From Prevotella sp. (GTDB taxonomy: Bacteria > Bacteroidota > Bacteroidia > Bacteroidales > Bacteroidaceae), in contig JAJWLX010000059.1 in the NCBI GenBank assembly GCA_021636625.1, forward strand, positions 1 through 20,222: a stretch of 20,222 nucleotides of DNA. The letters are read 5' to 3'. Shown here one piece after another: positions 1 to 7,518 of the stretch (its first letter is position 1; every line of letters starts with the position of its first letter). A program made the translations under genes and the position numbers. The notes below the pieces were generated by a model, which searched no databases, was not told where the DNA came from, and worked only from the letters and a program-made list of their open reading frames with translations.

Positions 1-479
1 CTAAGGAGAGAAGCGAGATGAGCGGTTCTACTCGTAAGCTTGGTCGTCAGAAGGGTGGCGGCGGTGCTCGCCGTGGTGATATTAACTCACCTGTACTCGT
101 AGGTGGTGCTCGCGTATTTGGTCCTAAGCCACGTGATTACCGCTTCAAGCTCAACAAGAAGGTAAAGATTCTTGCTCGTAAGTCTGCATTGTCTTACAAG
201 GCACAGGAGAGCGCAATCGTGATGTTGGAAGATTTCACTTTTGAGGCTCCAAAGACTAAAGAATTCTTAAGTGTTCTTAAGAATCTTAAAATCGAGGGCA
301 AAAAGGTACTCTTCGTTTTGCCAGAATCAAATAAAAACGTATATTTGTCTGCACGTAACTTACAGCGCGCTGAGGTTATCCTCGCATCTAACGTCAATTC
401 GTACAAAGTTTTGAACGCTGATGTAGTAGTGATTACTGAAAAGTCGCTGGAGACTATCGACCAGATCTTAACAAAGTAA
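1..479 (+). CDS. rplD: 50S ribosomal protein L4 (uL4), 5' truncated by window edge
   Basis: This is the C-terminal three quarters of uL4, which binds 23S rRNA and lines the narrow part of the peptide exit tunnel. The reading frame is open from base 3. The ATG at 18 is an internal methionine, not the start, because the family has about 50 residues before this point. The first visible part is the tunnel loop, rich in Gly, Arg and Lys (RQKGGGGARRGDI), followed by GGARVFGPKPRDY and the globular RNA-binding domain. The stop is TAA at 477-479, and rplW follows after 17 bases. In E. coli L4 also represses its own operon through the S10 leader; that leader, if present here, lies outside the window. 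Identity is certain; the true start is not visible. Confidence 0.97.
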   Translation, partial: KERSEMSGSTRKLGRQKGGGGARRGDINSPVLVGGARVFGPKPRDYRFKLNKKVKILARKSALSYKAQESAIVMLEDFTFEAPKTKEFLSVLKNLKIEGKKVLFVLPESNKNVYLSARNLQRAEVILASNVNSYKVLNADVVVITEKSLETIDQILTK

Positions 480-480
480 A

Positions 481-486
481 AAGGAG
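481..486 (+). promoter_or_regulatory. Shine-Dalgarno-like site of rplW
   Basis: AAGGAG lies 10 bases before the rplW ATG. Most start sites in this window have no such site, so its presence is notable for a Bacteroidota genome. Confidence 0.55.
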
Positions 487-496
487 ATATTAGAAT

Positions 497-790
497 ATGG
501 CATTTATTATCAAACCATTGGTTACTGAGAAGATGACCAAGATTACAGACAAGCAGCCTAACCGCTATGGCTTCGTTGTTCGTCCTGAGGCTAATAAGCT
601 CGAGATTAAGAAGGAAGTTGAGAGTCTGTATAATGTTACAGTAGTTGACGTGAACACTATTCGTTACGCTGGCAAGCGCTCTGCCCGTTATACAAAGGCA
701 GGTCTTGTTAAGGGTCAGAAGAATGCGTTCAAGAAGGCAATCGTTACTCTTAAGGAGGGCGATACAATTGATTTTTACAGCAATATTTAA
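497..790 (+). CDS. rplW: 50S ribosomal protein L23 (uL23)
   Basis: The product is a complete 97-residue uL23, close to the usual 95-100. It sits at the exit of the peptide tunnel and is the docking point for trigger factor and the signal recognition particle. The N-terminal IIKPLVTEKMT matches the family signature (KPxxTEK), and the sequence continues with the usual beta-alpha RNA-binding fold. An AAGGAG precedes the ATG. It lies 17 bases after rplD and 8 bases before rplB, in the standard S10 order. Confidence 0.97.
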   Translation: MAFIIKPLVTEKMTKITDKQPNRYGFVVRPEANKLEIKKEVESLYNVTVVDVNTIRYAGKRSARYTKAGLVKGQKNAFKKAIVTLKEGDTIDFYSNI

Positions 791-798
791 AATAAAAA

Positions 799-1626
799 AT
801 GGCAGTACGTAAATTAAAACCGGTTACTCCGGGTCAAAGACACAAGGTTATTGGCACGTTCGAGGATATTACTGCATCCGTGCCAGAGAAGTCTCTCGTT
901 TACGGTAAACGTTCTACCGGCGGTCGAAACAACACCGGTAAGATGACCGTTCGCTACATTGGCGGTGGTCACAAGCAGAAGTATCGTTTAATCGACTTCA
1001 AACGTGAGAAAGATGGTGTTCCAGCAGTTGTTAAGACAATCGAGTACGATCCAAATCGTTCGGCTCGTATCGCATTGCTTTACTACGCTGATGGTGAAAA
1101 ACGTTACATTATTGCTCCTAACGGACTTGAGGTAGGCGCTACTTTGATGTCAGGTGCAGAAGCTGCTCCTGAGATTGGTAACTGTCTTCCTTTGGCAAAC
1201 ATCCCTGTTGGTACAGTGATCCACAACATTGAGTTGCGTCCTGGTCAGGGTGCCTTGTTGGTTCGTTCGGCTGGTAATTTTGCTCAGTTGACTTCTCGTG
1301 AGGGCAGTTATTGTGTAATTAAGCTCCCTTCTGGTGAAACACGCCAGATTTTGAGTGCTTGTAAGGCTACAGTTGGTAGTGTTGGTAACTCTGACCACGC
1401 TCTTGAGCAGTCTGGTAAGGCTGGTCGTTCACGCTGGTTGGGTCGTCGTCCACACAACCGTGGTGTTGTTATGAACCCTGTTGATCACCCAATGGGTGGT
1501 GGTGAAGGTCGCCAGAGTGGTGGTCACCCACGTTCACGTAAGGGCTTGTACGCTAAGGGTCTTAAGACTCGCGCACCTAAGAAGCTTTCTAACAAGTATA
1601 TTATCGAAAGAGCTAACAAAAAATAA
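799..1626 (+). CDS. rplB: 50S ribosomal protein L2 (uL2)
   Basis: The product is a complete 275-residue uL2, a primary 23S rRNA binder needed for joining of the subunits and for the peptidyl transferase region. It has the N-terminal segment KPVTPGQRHKV, the central GGRNNTGKMTVRYIGGGHK, and the highly conserved C-terminal NPVDHPMGGGEGR. The histidine in this last motif (residue 230) corresponds to the functionally important His229 of E. coli. The start follows the rplW stop by 8 bases in a leader of almost only A and T with no Shine-Dalgarno site. Confidence 0.98.
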   Translation: MAVRKLKPVTPGQRHKVIGTFEDITASVPEKSLVYGKRSTGGRNNTGKMTVRYIGGGHKQKYRLIDFKREKDGVPAVVKTIEYDPNRSARIALLYYADGEKRYIIAPNGLEVGATLMSGAEAAPEIGNCLPLANIPVGTVIHNIELRPGQGALLVRSAGNFAQLTSREGSYCVIKLPSGETRQILSACKATVGSVGNSDHALEQSGKAGRSRWLGRRPHNRGVVMNPVDHPMGGGEGRQSGGHPRSRKGLYAKGLKTRAPKKLSNKYIIERANKK

Positions 1627-1636
1627 AGAGTAAATT

Positions 1637-1903
1637 ATGAGTCGTTCACTTAAAAAAGGTCCATACATCAACGTTTCTCTCGAGAAGAAGATTCTCGCTA
1701 TGAACGAGAGTGGCAAGAAAAATGTTGTTAAGACATGGGCTAGAGCTTCAATGATATCTCCTGATTTCGTAGGACATACTGTTGCAGTTCATAACGGTAA
1801 CAAATTTATCCCTGTTTATGTTACAGAGAATATGGTTGGCCACAAGCTTGGAGAGTTTGCTCCAACACGTCGCTTTGGCGGTCACTCTGGTAACAGAAAG
1901 TAA
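1637..1903 (+). CDS. rpsS: 30S ribosomal protein S19 (uS19)
   Basis: The product is a complete 88-residue uS19. It sits in the head of the 30S subunit next to S13 and contacts the A-site tRNA region and 16S rRNA. It begins MSRSLKKGPYIN, the family hallmark. It ends GEFAPTRRFGGHSGNRK, close to the usual EFxxTRxFxGH motif. It starts 10 bases after rplB, with AATTATG at the start and no clear Shine-Dalgarno site. Confidence 0.98.
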   Translation: MSRSLKKGPYINVSLEKKILAMNESGKKNVVKTWARASMISPDFVGHTVAVHNGNKFIPVYVTENMVGHKLGEFAPTRRFGGHSGNRK

Positions 1904-1938
1904 GCTAAGGGTTAAACCATTTAAAATTTAAGTAAATA

Positions 1939-2343
1939 ATGGGAGCAAGAAAACATATTGCGGCTGAGAAATTGAAAGAAGCCCGTAAAAACTTGTACTT
2001 CGCAAAGTTGGTAGGCGTTCCTTCTTCTCCACGTAAGATGCGCTATGTAGTAGACATGATTCGTGGTATGGAGGTTAACCGTGCACTCGGAGTACTTCGC
2101 TTCTCTAAGAAGCAGGCATCAGCTGATGTAGAGAAATTACTTCGTTCAGCTATCGCTAACTGGGAAGCTAAGAATAATCGCAAGGCTGAAGACGGTGAGC
2201 TTTATATTAGTAAGGTCTTCGTTGACGAAGGCGTTACAATGAAACGTATGAGACCTGCACCACAGGGTCGTGGTTATAGAATTCGTAAGCGTTCTAACCA
2301 TGTAACTCTTTTTGTTGATGCAAAAACTAATGACGAAAAATAA
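1939..2343 (+). CDS. rplV: 50S ribosomal protein L22 (uL22)
   Basis: The product is a complete 134-residue uL22, longer than the 110 of E. coli because of an N-terminal extension of about 20 residues rich in Lys and Ala. uL22 touches all domains of 23S rRNA. Its long hairpin, visible as RMRPAPQGRGYRIRKR near residues 98-113, forms part of the exit-tunnel wall and is a known place for macrolide-resistance changes; the hairpin tip looks normal. The gene follows rpsS after 35 bases, one of the longer gaps in this part of the operon. Confidence 0.97.
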   Translation: MGARKHIAAEKLKEARKNLYFAKLVGVPSSPRKMRYVVDMIRGMEVNRALGVLRFSKKQASADVEKLLRSAIANWEAKNNRKAEDGELYISKVFVDEGVTMKRMRPAPQGRGYRIRKRSNHVTLFVDAKTNDEK

Positions 2344-2352
2344 TTAAGTAGA

Positions 2353-3084
2353 ATGGGACAGAAAGTTAATCCGATTAGTAACCGACTTGGTGTTATCCGT
2401 GGTTGGGATTCAAATTGGTTCGGTGGTAAGAACTTCGGTGATAACCTCGTTGAGGATCAGAAAATCCGTAAGTATCTTAACGAGCGTCTTGCTAAAGCAA
2501 GCATTTCTCGTATTATTATCGAACGTACATTGAAACTTGTTACCATTACTATTTGTACAGCCCGTCCAGGTATTGTCATTGGTAAAGGTGGTCAGGATGT
2601 AGATAAGTTGAAGGAAGAGTTGAAGAAGCTTTATAAGAAAGATATTCAGATCAACATCTTCGAGGTTAAAAAGCCTGAACTTGATGCTACTATCGTTGGT
2701 AAGAATATTGCGACTCAGATTGAGCACATGATTGCTTATCGTCGCGCTATCAAGATGGCAGTTGCTAACACCATGCGTGCTGGCGCTGAGGGTATCAAGG
2801 TACAGATTACAGGTCGTCTGAATGGTGCTGAAATGGCACGTAAAGAAATGTACAAAGAGGGTCGTACACCTCTTCATACATTCCGCGCAGACATCGACTA
2901 CTGCCAGTGCGAGGCACTTACAAAGGTAGGTTTGCTTGGTATTAAGGTTTGGATTTGCCGTGGCGAGGTTTATGGTAAGGCTGATCTTACTCCAAACTTC
3001 TCACAGGACAATAAGAGCAACAACCGTGGTAACGGTCGCTCTAACAACCGTGGTGGTAATCGTAAAAGAAACAATAACCGTTAA
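2353..3084 (+). CDS. rpsC: 30S ribosomal protein S3 (uS3) with Asn/Arg/Gly-rich tail
   Basis: The product is a 243-residue uS3, part of the mRNA entry channel with helicase-like activity together with S4 and S5. The type II KH domain carries the GIVIGKGG loop at residues 73-80. The C-terminal half has QITGRLNGAEMAR and RADIDYC motifs typical of the family. After residue 216 comes a low-complexity tail of 27 residues, with 10 Asn, 6 Arg and 4 Gly. At DNA level it contains AACAACCGTGGT twice with a 24-base period (3019-3030 and 3043-3054). Tails of variable length are known in S3 of this phylum, so this is probably lineage drift and not a fusion. Confidence 0.97.
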   Translation: MGQKVNPISNRLGVIRGWDSNWFGGKNFGDNLVEDQKIRKYLNERLAKASISRIIIERTLKLVTITICTARPGIVIGKGGQDVDKLKEELKKLYKKDIQINIFEVKKPELDATIVGKNIATQIEHMIAYRRAIKMAVANTMRAGAEGIKVQITGRLNGAEMARKEMYKEGRTPLHTFRADIDYCQCEALTKVGLLGIKVWICRGEVYGKADLTPNFSQDNKSNNRGNGRSNNRGGNRKRNNNR

Positions 3085-3100
3085 ATTTTAGAAAGCTATC

Positions 3101-3529
3101 ATGTTACAGCCAAAAAGAGTAAAATATAGAAGACCTCAAGATGGTCGTGGCAATAAGGGCAACGCTCACAGAGGTACACAATTGGCATTCGGTTCTTTCG
3201 GCATCAAGACTCTTGAGTCAAAGTGGATCGATAGCCGTCAGATTGAGGCAGCTCGTGTGGCATTGAACCGCTACATGAACCGTCAGGGCCAGGTCTGGAT
3301 TCGCATTTTCCCTGATAAGCCAATCACTCGTAAGCCAGCCGATGTCCGAATGGGTAAAGGTAAGGGTGATCCAGCAGGATGGGTTGCACCTGTTACACCA
3401 GGTCGAATTCTCTTCGAAGTTGAAGGAGTTAGTTTCGATATTGCAAAAGAAGGTCTTCGCCTTTGCGCTCAGAAACTTCCTGTTAAGACTAAGTTTATTG
3501 TTAGACGTGATTACGATAAAAACGCTTAA
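3101..3529 (+). CDS. rplP: 50S ribosomal protein L16 (uL16)
   Basis: The product is a complete 142-residue uL16, a late-assembly protein near the A-site tRNA elbow and the peptidyl transferase centre. It starts MLQPKRVKYRRPQ and contains RVALNRYMNRQGQVWIRIFPDKP and RMGKGKGDPAGWVAPV, both hallmark stretches. The Arg before MGKGKG aligns with the arginine that is hydroxylated in E. coli. It is 16 bases after rpsC and only 2 bases before rpmC. Confidence 0.98.
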   Translation: MLQPKRVKYRRPQDGRGNKGNAHRGTQLAFGSFGIKTLESKWIDSRQIEAARVALNRYMNRQGQVWIRIFPDKPITRKPADVRMGKGKGDPAGWVAPVTPGRILFEVEGVSFDIAKEGLRLCAQKLPVKTKFIVRRDYDKNA

Positions 3530-3531
3530 TT

Positions 3532-3726
3532 ATGAAGATTGCAGAAATTAAAAATATCGAGACCAAAGAATTGGTTGAGAAGTTGGAGGCAGCTGTTGAT
3601 GCTTTGAATAAGAAGAAGATCAATCATAATGTAACTCCACTTGAGAATCCATCAGAGATTAAGGTTGCTCGTCGTGATATTGCACGTATGAAAACTGAAC
3701 TTCGTCAGAGAGAACTTAACAAATAA
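3532..3726 (+). CDS. rpmC: 50S ribosomal protein L29 (uL29)
   Basis: The product is a complete 64-residue uL29, a helical-hairpin protein at the tunnel exit beside L23. It starts MKIAEIKNIETKELVEKLE and ends with the conserved basic helix VARRDIARMKTELRQRE. The ATG lies 2 bases after the rplP stop, which suggests coupled translation. There is no room for an independent ribosome-binding site. Confidence 0.97.
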   Translation: MKIAEIKNIETKELVEKLEAAVDALNKKKINHNVTPLENPSEIKVARRDIARMKTELRQRELNK

Positions 3727-3728
3727 TA

Positions 3729-3995
3729 ATGGTCCAGATGGAAACAAGAAATTTAAGAAAAGTAAGACAGGGTGTTGTTATTAGCAACAAGATGGATAAA
3801 ACCATTGTTATTGCAGCTAAGTTCAAGGAGATGCACCCTATTTATGGTAAATTTGTCCAGAAGACAAAGAAGTACCATGCACATGACGAGAATAATGAGG
3901 CTAACGTAGGTGATACAGTTATGATCATGGAAACTCGTCCTCTGTCTAAGACAAAGAGATGGAGATTAGTACAAATTGTAGAAAAAGCTAAGTAA
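3729..3995 (+). CDS. rpsQ: 30S ribosomal protein S17 (uS17)
   Basis: The product is a complete uS17, an OB-fold protein that binds 16S rRNA helix 11 early in assembly. It contains VVISNKMDKTIVIA, HPIYGKFVQKTKKYHAHDE and ETRPLSKTKRWRL, all family signatures. Two starts are possible. The ATG at 3729 gives 88 residues (MVQM...) and sits 2 bases after rpmC, like other junctions here. The ATG at 3738 gives 85 residues (METRNLRK...), which matches the usual family start. The choice between them is not settled by the sequence. Confidence 0.96.
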   Translation: MVQMETRNLRKVRQGVVISNKMDKTIVIAAKFKEMHPIYGKFVQKTKKYHAHDENNEANVGDTVMIMETRPLSKTKRWRLVQIVEKAK

Positions 3996-3997
3996 TT

Positions 3998-4363
3998 ATG
4001 ATACAGACTGAATCAAGACTTACAGTATGTGATAACAGCGGTGCTCGTGAGGCTCTTTGCATTCGAGTTCTCGGTGGTACAGGCCGTCGTTACGCTAGCG
4101 TTGGTGACGTTATTGTTGTTGCAGTCAAGAACGTTATCCCATCAAGTGATTTGAAGAAGGGTGCAGTATCAAAGGCTTTGATTGTTCGCACAAAGAAGGA
4201 GATTCGTCGTGCTGACGGTTCATATATCCGTTTCGACGATAACGCTTGTGTATTGCTCAACAACGCAGGTGAGCTTCGTGGTAGCCGTATCTTCGGCCCT
4301 GTTGCTCGTGAGCTTCGTGCAGTTAATATGAAAGTCGTTTCTTTGGCACCTGAGGTTCTTTAA
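3998..4363 (+). CDS. rplN: 50S ribosomal protein L14 (uL14)
   Basis: The product is a complete 121-residue uL14, which forms intersubunit bridges with 16S rRNA and is the docking site of the silencing factor RsfS. It begins MIQTESRLTVCDNSGAREA and ends RELRAVNMKVVSLAPEVL, matching the family from end to end. The start is 2 bases after the rpsQ stop. Confidence 0.98.
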   Translation: MIQTESRLTVCDNSGAREALCIRVLGGTGRRYASVGDVIVVAVKNVIPSSDLKKGAVSKALIVRTKKEIRRADGSYIRFDDNACVLLNNAGELRGSRIFGPVARELRAVNMKVVSLAPEVL

Positions 4364-4383
4364 TATTTTAAAAGTATAAAGTA

Positions 4384-4701
4384 ATGAGTAAGTTACATAT
4401 TAAGAAAGACGATACCGTTATCGTTATTGCCGGTGCTGATAAGGGCAAGACAGGTAAGGTGCTCAAGGTCCTCGTTGACGAGAACCGTGCCATCGTAGAG
4501 GGTGTGCACATGGTATCTAAGAGCACTAAGCCATCTGCACAGAATCCTCAGGGAGGCATCGTAAAGCAGGAGGCTCCTATTCATATCTCAAATTTGAGTT
4601 TGATCGATCCTAAGAGTGGCAAGGCTACTCGCGTTGCTATTAAGCATGAGGGTAAAAACGTTGTTCGCATCGCTAAAAAGTCAGGGGAGGAAATCAAGTA
4701 A
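4384..4701 (+). CDS. rplX: 50S ribosomal protein L24 (uL24)
   Basis: The product is a complete 105-residue uL24, one of the two proteins that start 50S assembly, located near the tunnel exit. The N-terminal KOW motif is seen as KDDTVIVIAGADKGKTGKVLKV, and the loop NPQGGIVKQEAPIHISN is characteristic. Its TAA stop (4699-4701) shares its last base with the rplE ATG. The final codons (SGEEIK) also contain the GGGGAGG site that precedes rplE. Confidence 0.98.
   Translation: MSKLHIKKDDTVIVIAGADKGKTGKVLKVLVDENRAIVEGVHMVSKSTKPSAQNPQGGIVKQEAPIHISNLSLIDPKSGKATRVAIKHEGKNVVRIAKKSGEEIK
4684..4690 (+). promoter_or_regulatory. Shine-Dalgarno-like site of rplE inside the rplX 3' end
   Basis: GGGGAGG ends 10 bases before the rplE ATG and is embedded in the last codons of rplX. 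It is one of only four clear sites of this kind in the ribosomal region. Confidence 0.5.
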
Positions 4702-5255
4702 TGGATACAGCACAGTTAAAGAAAGTATATAAGGAGACAATCGCTCCTGCTCTCCAGAAGCAGTTCAACTACTCTTCTGCTATGGAGATTCCAGTATTGA
4801 AGAAGATTGTCATCAATCAGGGTCTTGGTGATGCTACTCAGGACAAGAAAATTGTTGATGTAGCAATCAATGAGATTACTGCTATCACCGGTCAGAAGGC
4901 TGTTGCTACATATTCTAAAAAGGATATTGCAAACTTCAAGCTTCGTAAGAAGATGCCTATCGGTGTTATGGTAACATTGCGTCGTGAGCGTATGTACGAG
5001 TTCTTGGAGAAGCTCGTTCGTGTTTCTCTTCCTCGTATCCGCGACTTCAAGGGTATTGAGAGCAAGTTCGATGGCCGTGGTAACTACACATTGGGTATCA
5101 CAGAGCAGATCATCTTCCCAGAGATCAACATCGATGAGATTGACCGTATTCAGGGTATGAACATCACCTTCGTTACAACTGCTAAGACAGACGAGGAAGG
5201 TTTTGCACTTCTGAAGGCATTCGGTCTTCCATTCAAGAACGCAAATAAAGATTAA
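4701..5255 (+). CDS. rplE: 50S ribosomal protein L5 (uL5)
   Basis: The product is a complete 184-residue uL5. It binds 5S rRNA, forms the bridge to S13 in the 30S head and contacts the P-site tRNA elbow. Visible signatures are VLKKIVINQGLGDA, KLRKKMPIGVMVTLR, RDFKGIESKFDGRGNYTLGI and FPEINIDEID. It overlaps rplX by one base (TAATG), a classic translational-coupling arrangement. Confidence 0.98.
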   Translation: MDTAQLKKVYKETIAPALQKQFNYSSAMEIPVLKKIVINQGLGDATQDKKIVDVAINEITAITGQKAVATYSKKDIANFKLRKKMPIGVMVTLRRERMYEFLEKLVRVSLPRIRDFKGIESKFDGRGNYTLGITEQIIFPEINIDEIDRIQGMNITFVTTAKTDEEGFALLKAFGLPFKNANKD

Positions 5256-5260
5256 GAGAT

Positions 5261-5563
5261 ATGGCAAAAGAATCAATGAAAGCTCGCGAGGTTAAGCGTG
5301 CAAAGCTTGTAGCTCGTTACGCTGAAAAGCGCGAAGCACTGAAAAAGATTATTGCAACTTCTAATGATCCAGCCGAAGCATACGAGGCAGCTCGTAAGCT
5401 TCAGGCTATCCCTAAGAATGCAAACCCAATCCGTCTTCACAATCGTTGCAAGATTACTGGTCGTCCAAAGGGTTATATCCGTCAGTTCGGTATTTCTCGT
5501 ATCCAGTTCCGTGAGATGGCTTCTGCTGGTTTGATTCCAGGTGTAAAGAAGGCTAGCTGGTAA
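5261..5563 (+). CDS. rpsN: 30S ribosomal protein S14 (uS14), zinc-free type
   Basis: The product is a complete 100-residue uS14, of the longer zinc-independent form (E. coli has 101 residues). It lies in the 30S head near S3 and S10. The N-terminal MAKESMKAREVKRAKLV and C-terminal GRPKGYIRQFGISRIQFREMA...GLIPGVKKASW are diagnostic. Only a single Cys remains, so the two CxxC pairs of the zinc-binding form are absent. The gene is followed by a 74-base gap, the longest inside the rplD-rplO run. Confidence 0.98.
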   Translation: MAKESMKAREVKRAKLVARYAEKREALKKIIATSNDPAEAYEAARKLQAIPKNANPIRLHNRCKITGRPKGYIRQFGISRIQFREMASAGLIPGVKKASW

Positions 5564-5637
5564 TCCTTTCAAAGGTAAGAATATTTTTTTATTTAATATT
5601 GTCGGGGTAGTCCCGATTAATTAAACATTTATATTTT
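5564..5637 (+). other. rpsN-rpsH intergenic spacer with small hairpin
   Basis: This 74-base A/T-rich spacer contains a 5-bp perfect stem TCGGG/CCCGA (5602-5606 and 5612-5616) around GTAGT, and an imperfect palindrome CCTTTCAAAGG (5565-5575). No good TAnnTTTG promoter is present: TAATATTG at 5594-5601 has one mismatch and no -33 partner. No T-run follows the hairpin, so it is not a standard terminator. It could be an RNA processing or regulatory site. Confidence 0.35.
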
Positions 5638-6033
5638 ATGACAGATCCAATAGCAGATTATCTGACAAGACTCAGAAATGCAATCATGGCTCATCACCGT
5701 GTTGTAGAAGTTCCTGCGTCTAACTTGAAGAAAGAGATCACTAAGATCCTCTTCGAGAAAGGTTACATCCTCAATTACAAGTTTGTAGAGGATGGTCCTC
5801 AGGGCTCAATTAAGGTAGCCTTGAAGTACAACCCAACTACAAAGCAAAACGCTATCAAGTGTTTGAAGCGCGTGTCAACTCCAGGTTTGCGTAAGTATAC
5901 CGGTTACAAGGACATGCCAAGAGTTATTAACGGATTAGGTATTGCAATCTTATCTACATCCAAAGGTGTAATGACAGACAAAGAAGCTTCTGATCTTAAG
6001 ATCGGTGGCGAGGTTCTTTGCTATATTTATTAA
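5638..6033 (+). CDS. rpsH: 30S ribosomal protein S8 (uS8)
   Basis: The product is a complete 131-residue uS8, a primary binder of the 16S central domain. In E. coli it also represses the spc operon by binding its mRNA. It begins MTDPIADYLTRLRNAIMA and ends with KGVMTDKEASDLKIGGEVLCYIY, the family's RNA-binding signature. The start follows a long A/T leader with no Shine-Dalgarno site. The isolated position behind the 74-base spacer invites the question of whether S8 regulates itself there. Confidence 0.98.
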   Translation: MTDPIADYLTRLRNAIMAHHRVVEVPASNLKKEITKILFEKGYILNYKFVEDGPQGSIKVALKYNPTTKQNAIKCLKRVSTPGLRKYTGYKDMPRVINGLGIAILSTSKGVMTDKEASDLKIGGEVLCYIY

Positions 6034-6034
6034 T

Positions 6035-6040
6035 TGGAGG
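6035..6040 (+). promoter_or_regulatory. Shine-Dalgarno site that fixes the rplF start
   Basis: TGGAGG lies 7 bases before the ATG at 6048. It supports that ATG over the in-frame TTG at 6018, which would overlap rpsH and add ten unconserved residues. Confidence 0.6.
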
Positions 6041-6047
6041 CTTTTAT

Positions 6048-6620
6048 ATGTCTAGAATAGGAAAATTGCCAATTAGTATCCCTGCAGGTGTTACTGTAAA
6101 TTATGATGAGGCTTCTCATGTTTGTACAGTAAAGGGCCCTAAGGGTGAACTTTCTCAGTGGATTGATCCATCTATCAAGTTTAATAATGCAGATGGTCAG
6201 ATTAGCTTTGAAATCGATGAAAATAGTCCTGTAAATATCAAGCAGAAGCAGGCTTTCCACGGTTTGTATCGCTCTCTCGTTAACAACATGGTTGTTGGTG
6301 TAAGCGCTGGTTATACAAAGGTTTTGGAATTGGTAGGTGTTGGTTATCGTGTTTCTAACCAGGGTAATATCATTGAGTTTGCTTTGGGTTACACTCACCC
6401 TATTTTCATCCAGTTGCCTAAGGAGATTAAGGTTGAGACTAAGTCTGAAAGAAACCAGAACCCAATCTTGACATTGGAGTCTTGCGACAAGCAGTTGTTG
6501 GGACTCGTTTGTGCAAAAATTCGTTCTTTCCGCAAGCCTGAGCCTTATAAAGGTAAGGGTATTCTCTTTAAGGGTGAAGTTATTCGCAGAAAGTCTGGTA
6601 AGAGTGCTTCAGCTAAGTAA
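6048..6620 (+). CDS. rplF: 50S ribosomal protein L6 (uL6)
   Basis: The product is a 190-residue uL6, located near the factor-binding site and the sarcin-ricin loop. It consists of two related alpha/beta domains. Signatures are the N-terminal MSRIGKLPISIPAGVTV, the central LELVGVGYRVSNQG and the C-terminal FRKPEPYKGKGI. The frame stays open upstream to a TTG at 6018. The ATG at 6048 is chosen because the family always starts MSRIGK and a TGGAGG precedes it. Confidence 0.97.
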   Translation: MSRIGKLPISIPAGVTVNYDEASHVCTVKGPKGELSQWIDPSIKFNNADGQISFEIDENSPVNIKQKQAFHGLYRSLVNNMVVGVSAGYTKVLELVGVGYRVSNQGNIIEFALGYTHPIFIQLPKEIKVETKSERNQNPILTLESCDKQLLGLVCAKIRSFRKPEPYKGKGILFKGEVIRRKSGKSASAK

Positions 6621-6638
6621 TTTTAATTATTTACGATT

Positions 6639-6983
6639 ATGACAACAAAGAAAGTAGAAAGACGAATTAAGATAAAGTTCCGCATTCGTAAGAGTGTGAA
6701 CGGTACAGCTGAGCGTCCACGTCTTAGTGTATTCCGCTCTAACAAGCAGATTTACGCTCAGGTTATTAACGATTTGACAGGCACTACACTTGCATCAGCT
6801 TCTTCACTCGGTTTGGAGAAGATGCCTAAGCAGGAGCAGGCAACTAAGGTTGGCGAGCTCATTGCTGAGAAGGCTAAGGCTGCTGGCGTTGAGGCAGTAG
6901 TTTTCGACCGTAATGGTTACCTTTACCATGGTCGTGTAAAGCAGTTGGCTGAAGGTGCTCGTAATGGTGGTCTTAAATTTTAA
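6639..6983 (+). CDS. rplR: 50S ribosomal protein L18 (uL18)
   Basis: The product is a complete 114-residue uL18, which binds 5S rRNA together with L5 and anchors it to the central protuberance. The basic N-terminus is followed by RPRLSVFRSNKQIYAQVINDLTGTTLASASS, and the end VVFDRNGYLYHGRVKQLAEGARNGGLKF is typical. The start lies in the sequence ACGATTATG, which recurs at the rpsE and rplO starts. Confidence 0.97.
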   Translation: MTTKKVERRIKIKFRIRKSVNGTAERPRLSVFRSNKQIYAQVINDLTGTTLASASSLGLEKMPKQEQATKVGELIAEKAKAAGVEAVVFDRNGYLYHGRVKQLAEGARNGGLKF

Positions 6984-6989
6984 ACGATT

Positions 6990-7502
6990 ATGGCAATGGA
7001 TAAAGTAAAGGTAAATAACGAAGAAGTACTTAAGGATCGCTTGGTTGCAATCAACCGTGTAACTAAGGTTACCAAGGGTGGTCGTACTTTCACATTCGCT
7101 GCTATCGTCGTTGTAGGTGACGGTAACGGTGTTATCGGTTACGGTCTTGGTAAGGCAGGTGAGGTTACAGCTGCTATTGCTAAGGGTACTGAGGCTGCTA
7201 AGAAGAACTTGGTTAAGGTTCCTGTACTCAAGGGTACAGTTCCTCACGAGGTTGAGACAGCTTTCGGTGGTGCTAAGGTTCTCATCAAGCCAGCTGCTGC
7301 CGGTACTGGTTTGAAGGCCGGTGGTGCTATGCGTGCTGTTCTTGAGAGCGTAGGTATCAAGGACGTTATTGCAAAGTCTAAGGGTTCATCTAATGCCCAC
7401 AACCTGGTAAAGGCTACTATCGCTGCTCTCGCAGAGATGCGTGATGCTTACACTGTAGCAGGTGAGCGTGGTATCAGTATGGATAAAGTATTTAACGGTT
7501 AA
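6990..7502 (+). CDS. rpsE: 30S ribosomal protein S5 (uS5)
   Basis: The product is a complete 170-residue uS5, which shapes the mRNA entry channel with S3 and S4 and influences decoding accuracy. The dsRNA-binding-like N-domain shows VTKGGRTFTFAAIVVVGDGN, followed by GYGLGKAGEVTAAI. The C-domain shows GAMRAVLESVGIKDVIAKSKGSSN. The ATG at 6990 gives MAMDKVKV; a second ATG two codons later is possible. It starts 6 bases after rplR. Confidence 0.97.
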   Translation: MAMDKVKVNNEEVLKDRLVAINRVTKVTKGGRTFTFAAIVVVGDGNGVIGYGLGKAGEVTAAIAKGTEAAKKNLVKVPVLKGTVPHEVETAFGGAKVLIKPAAAGTGLKAGGAMRAVLESVGIKDVIAKSKGSSNAHNLVKATIAALAEMRDAYTVAGERGISMDKVFNG

Positions 7503-7518
7503 TTAGGAAAAATCGAAT

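Noticed and set aside
6018..6047. TTG start for rplF
   Set aside because: It overlaps rpsH and adds ten unconserved residues. The ATG at 6048 has a TGGAGG site and the universal MSRIGK start.
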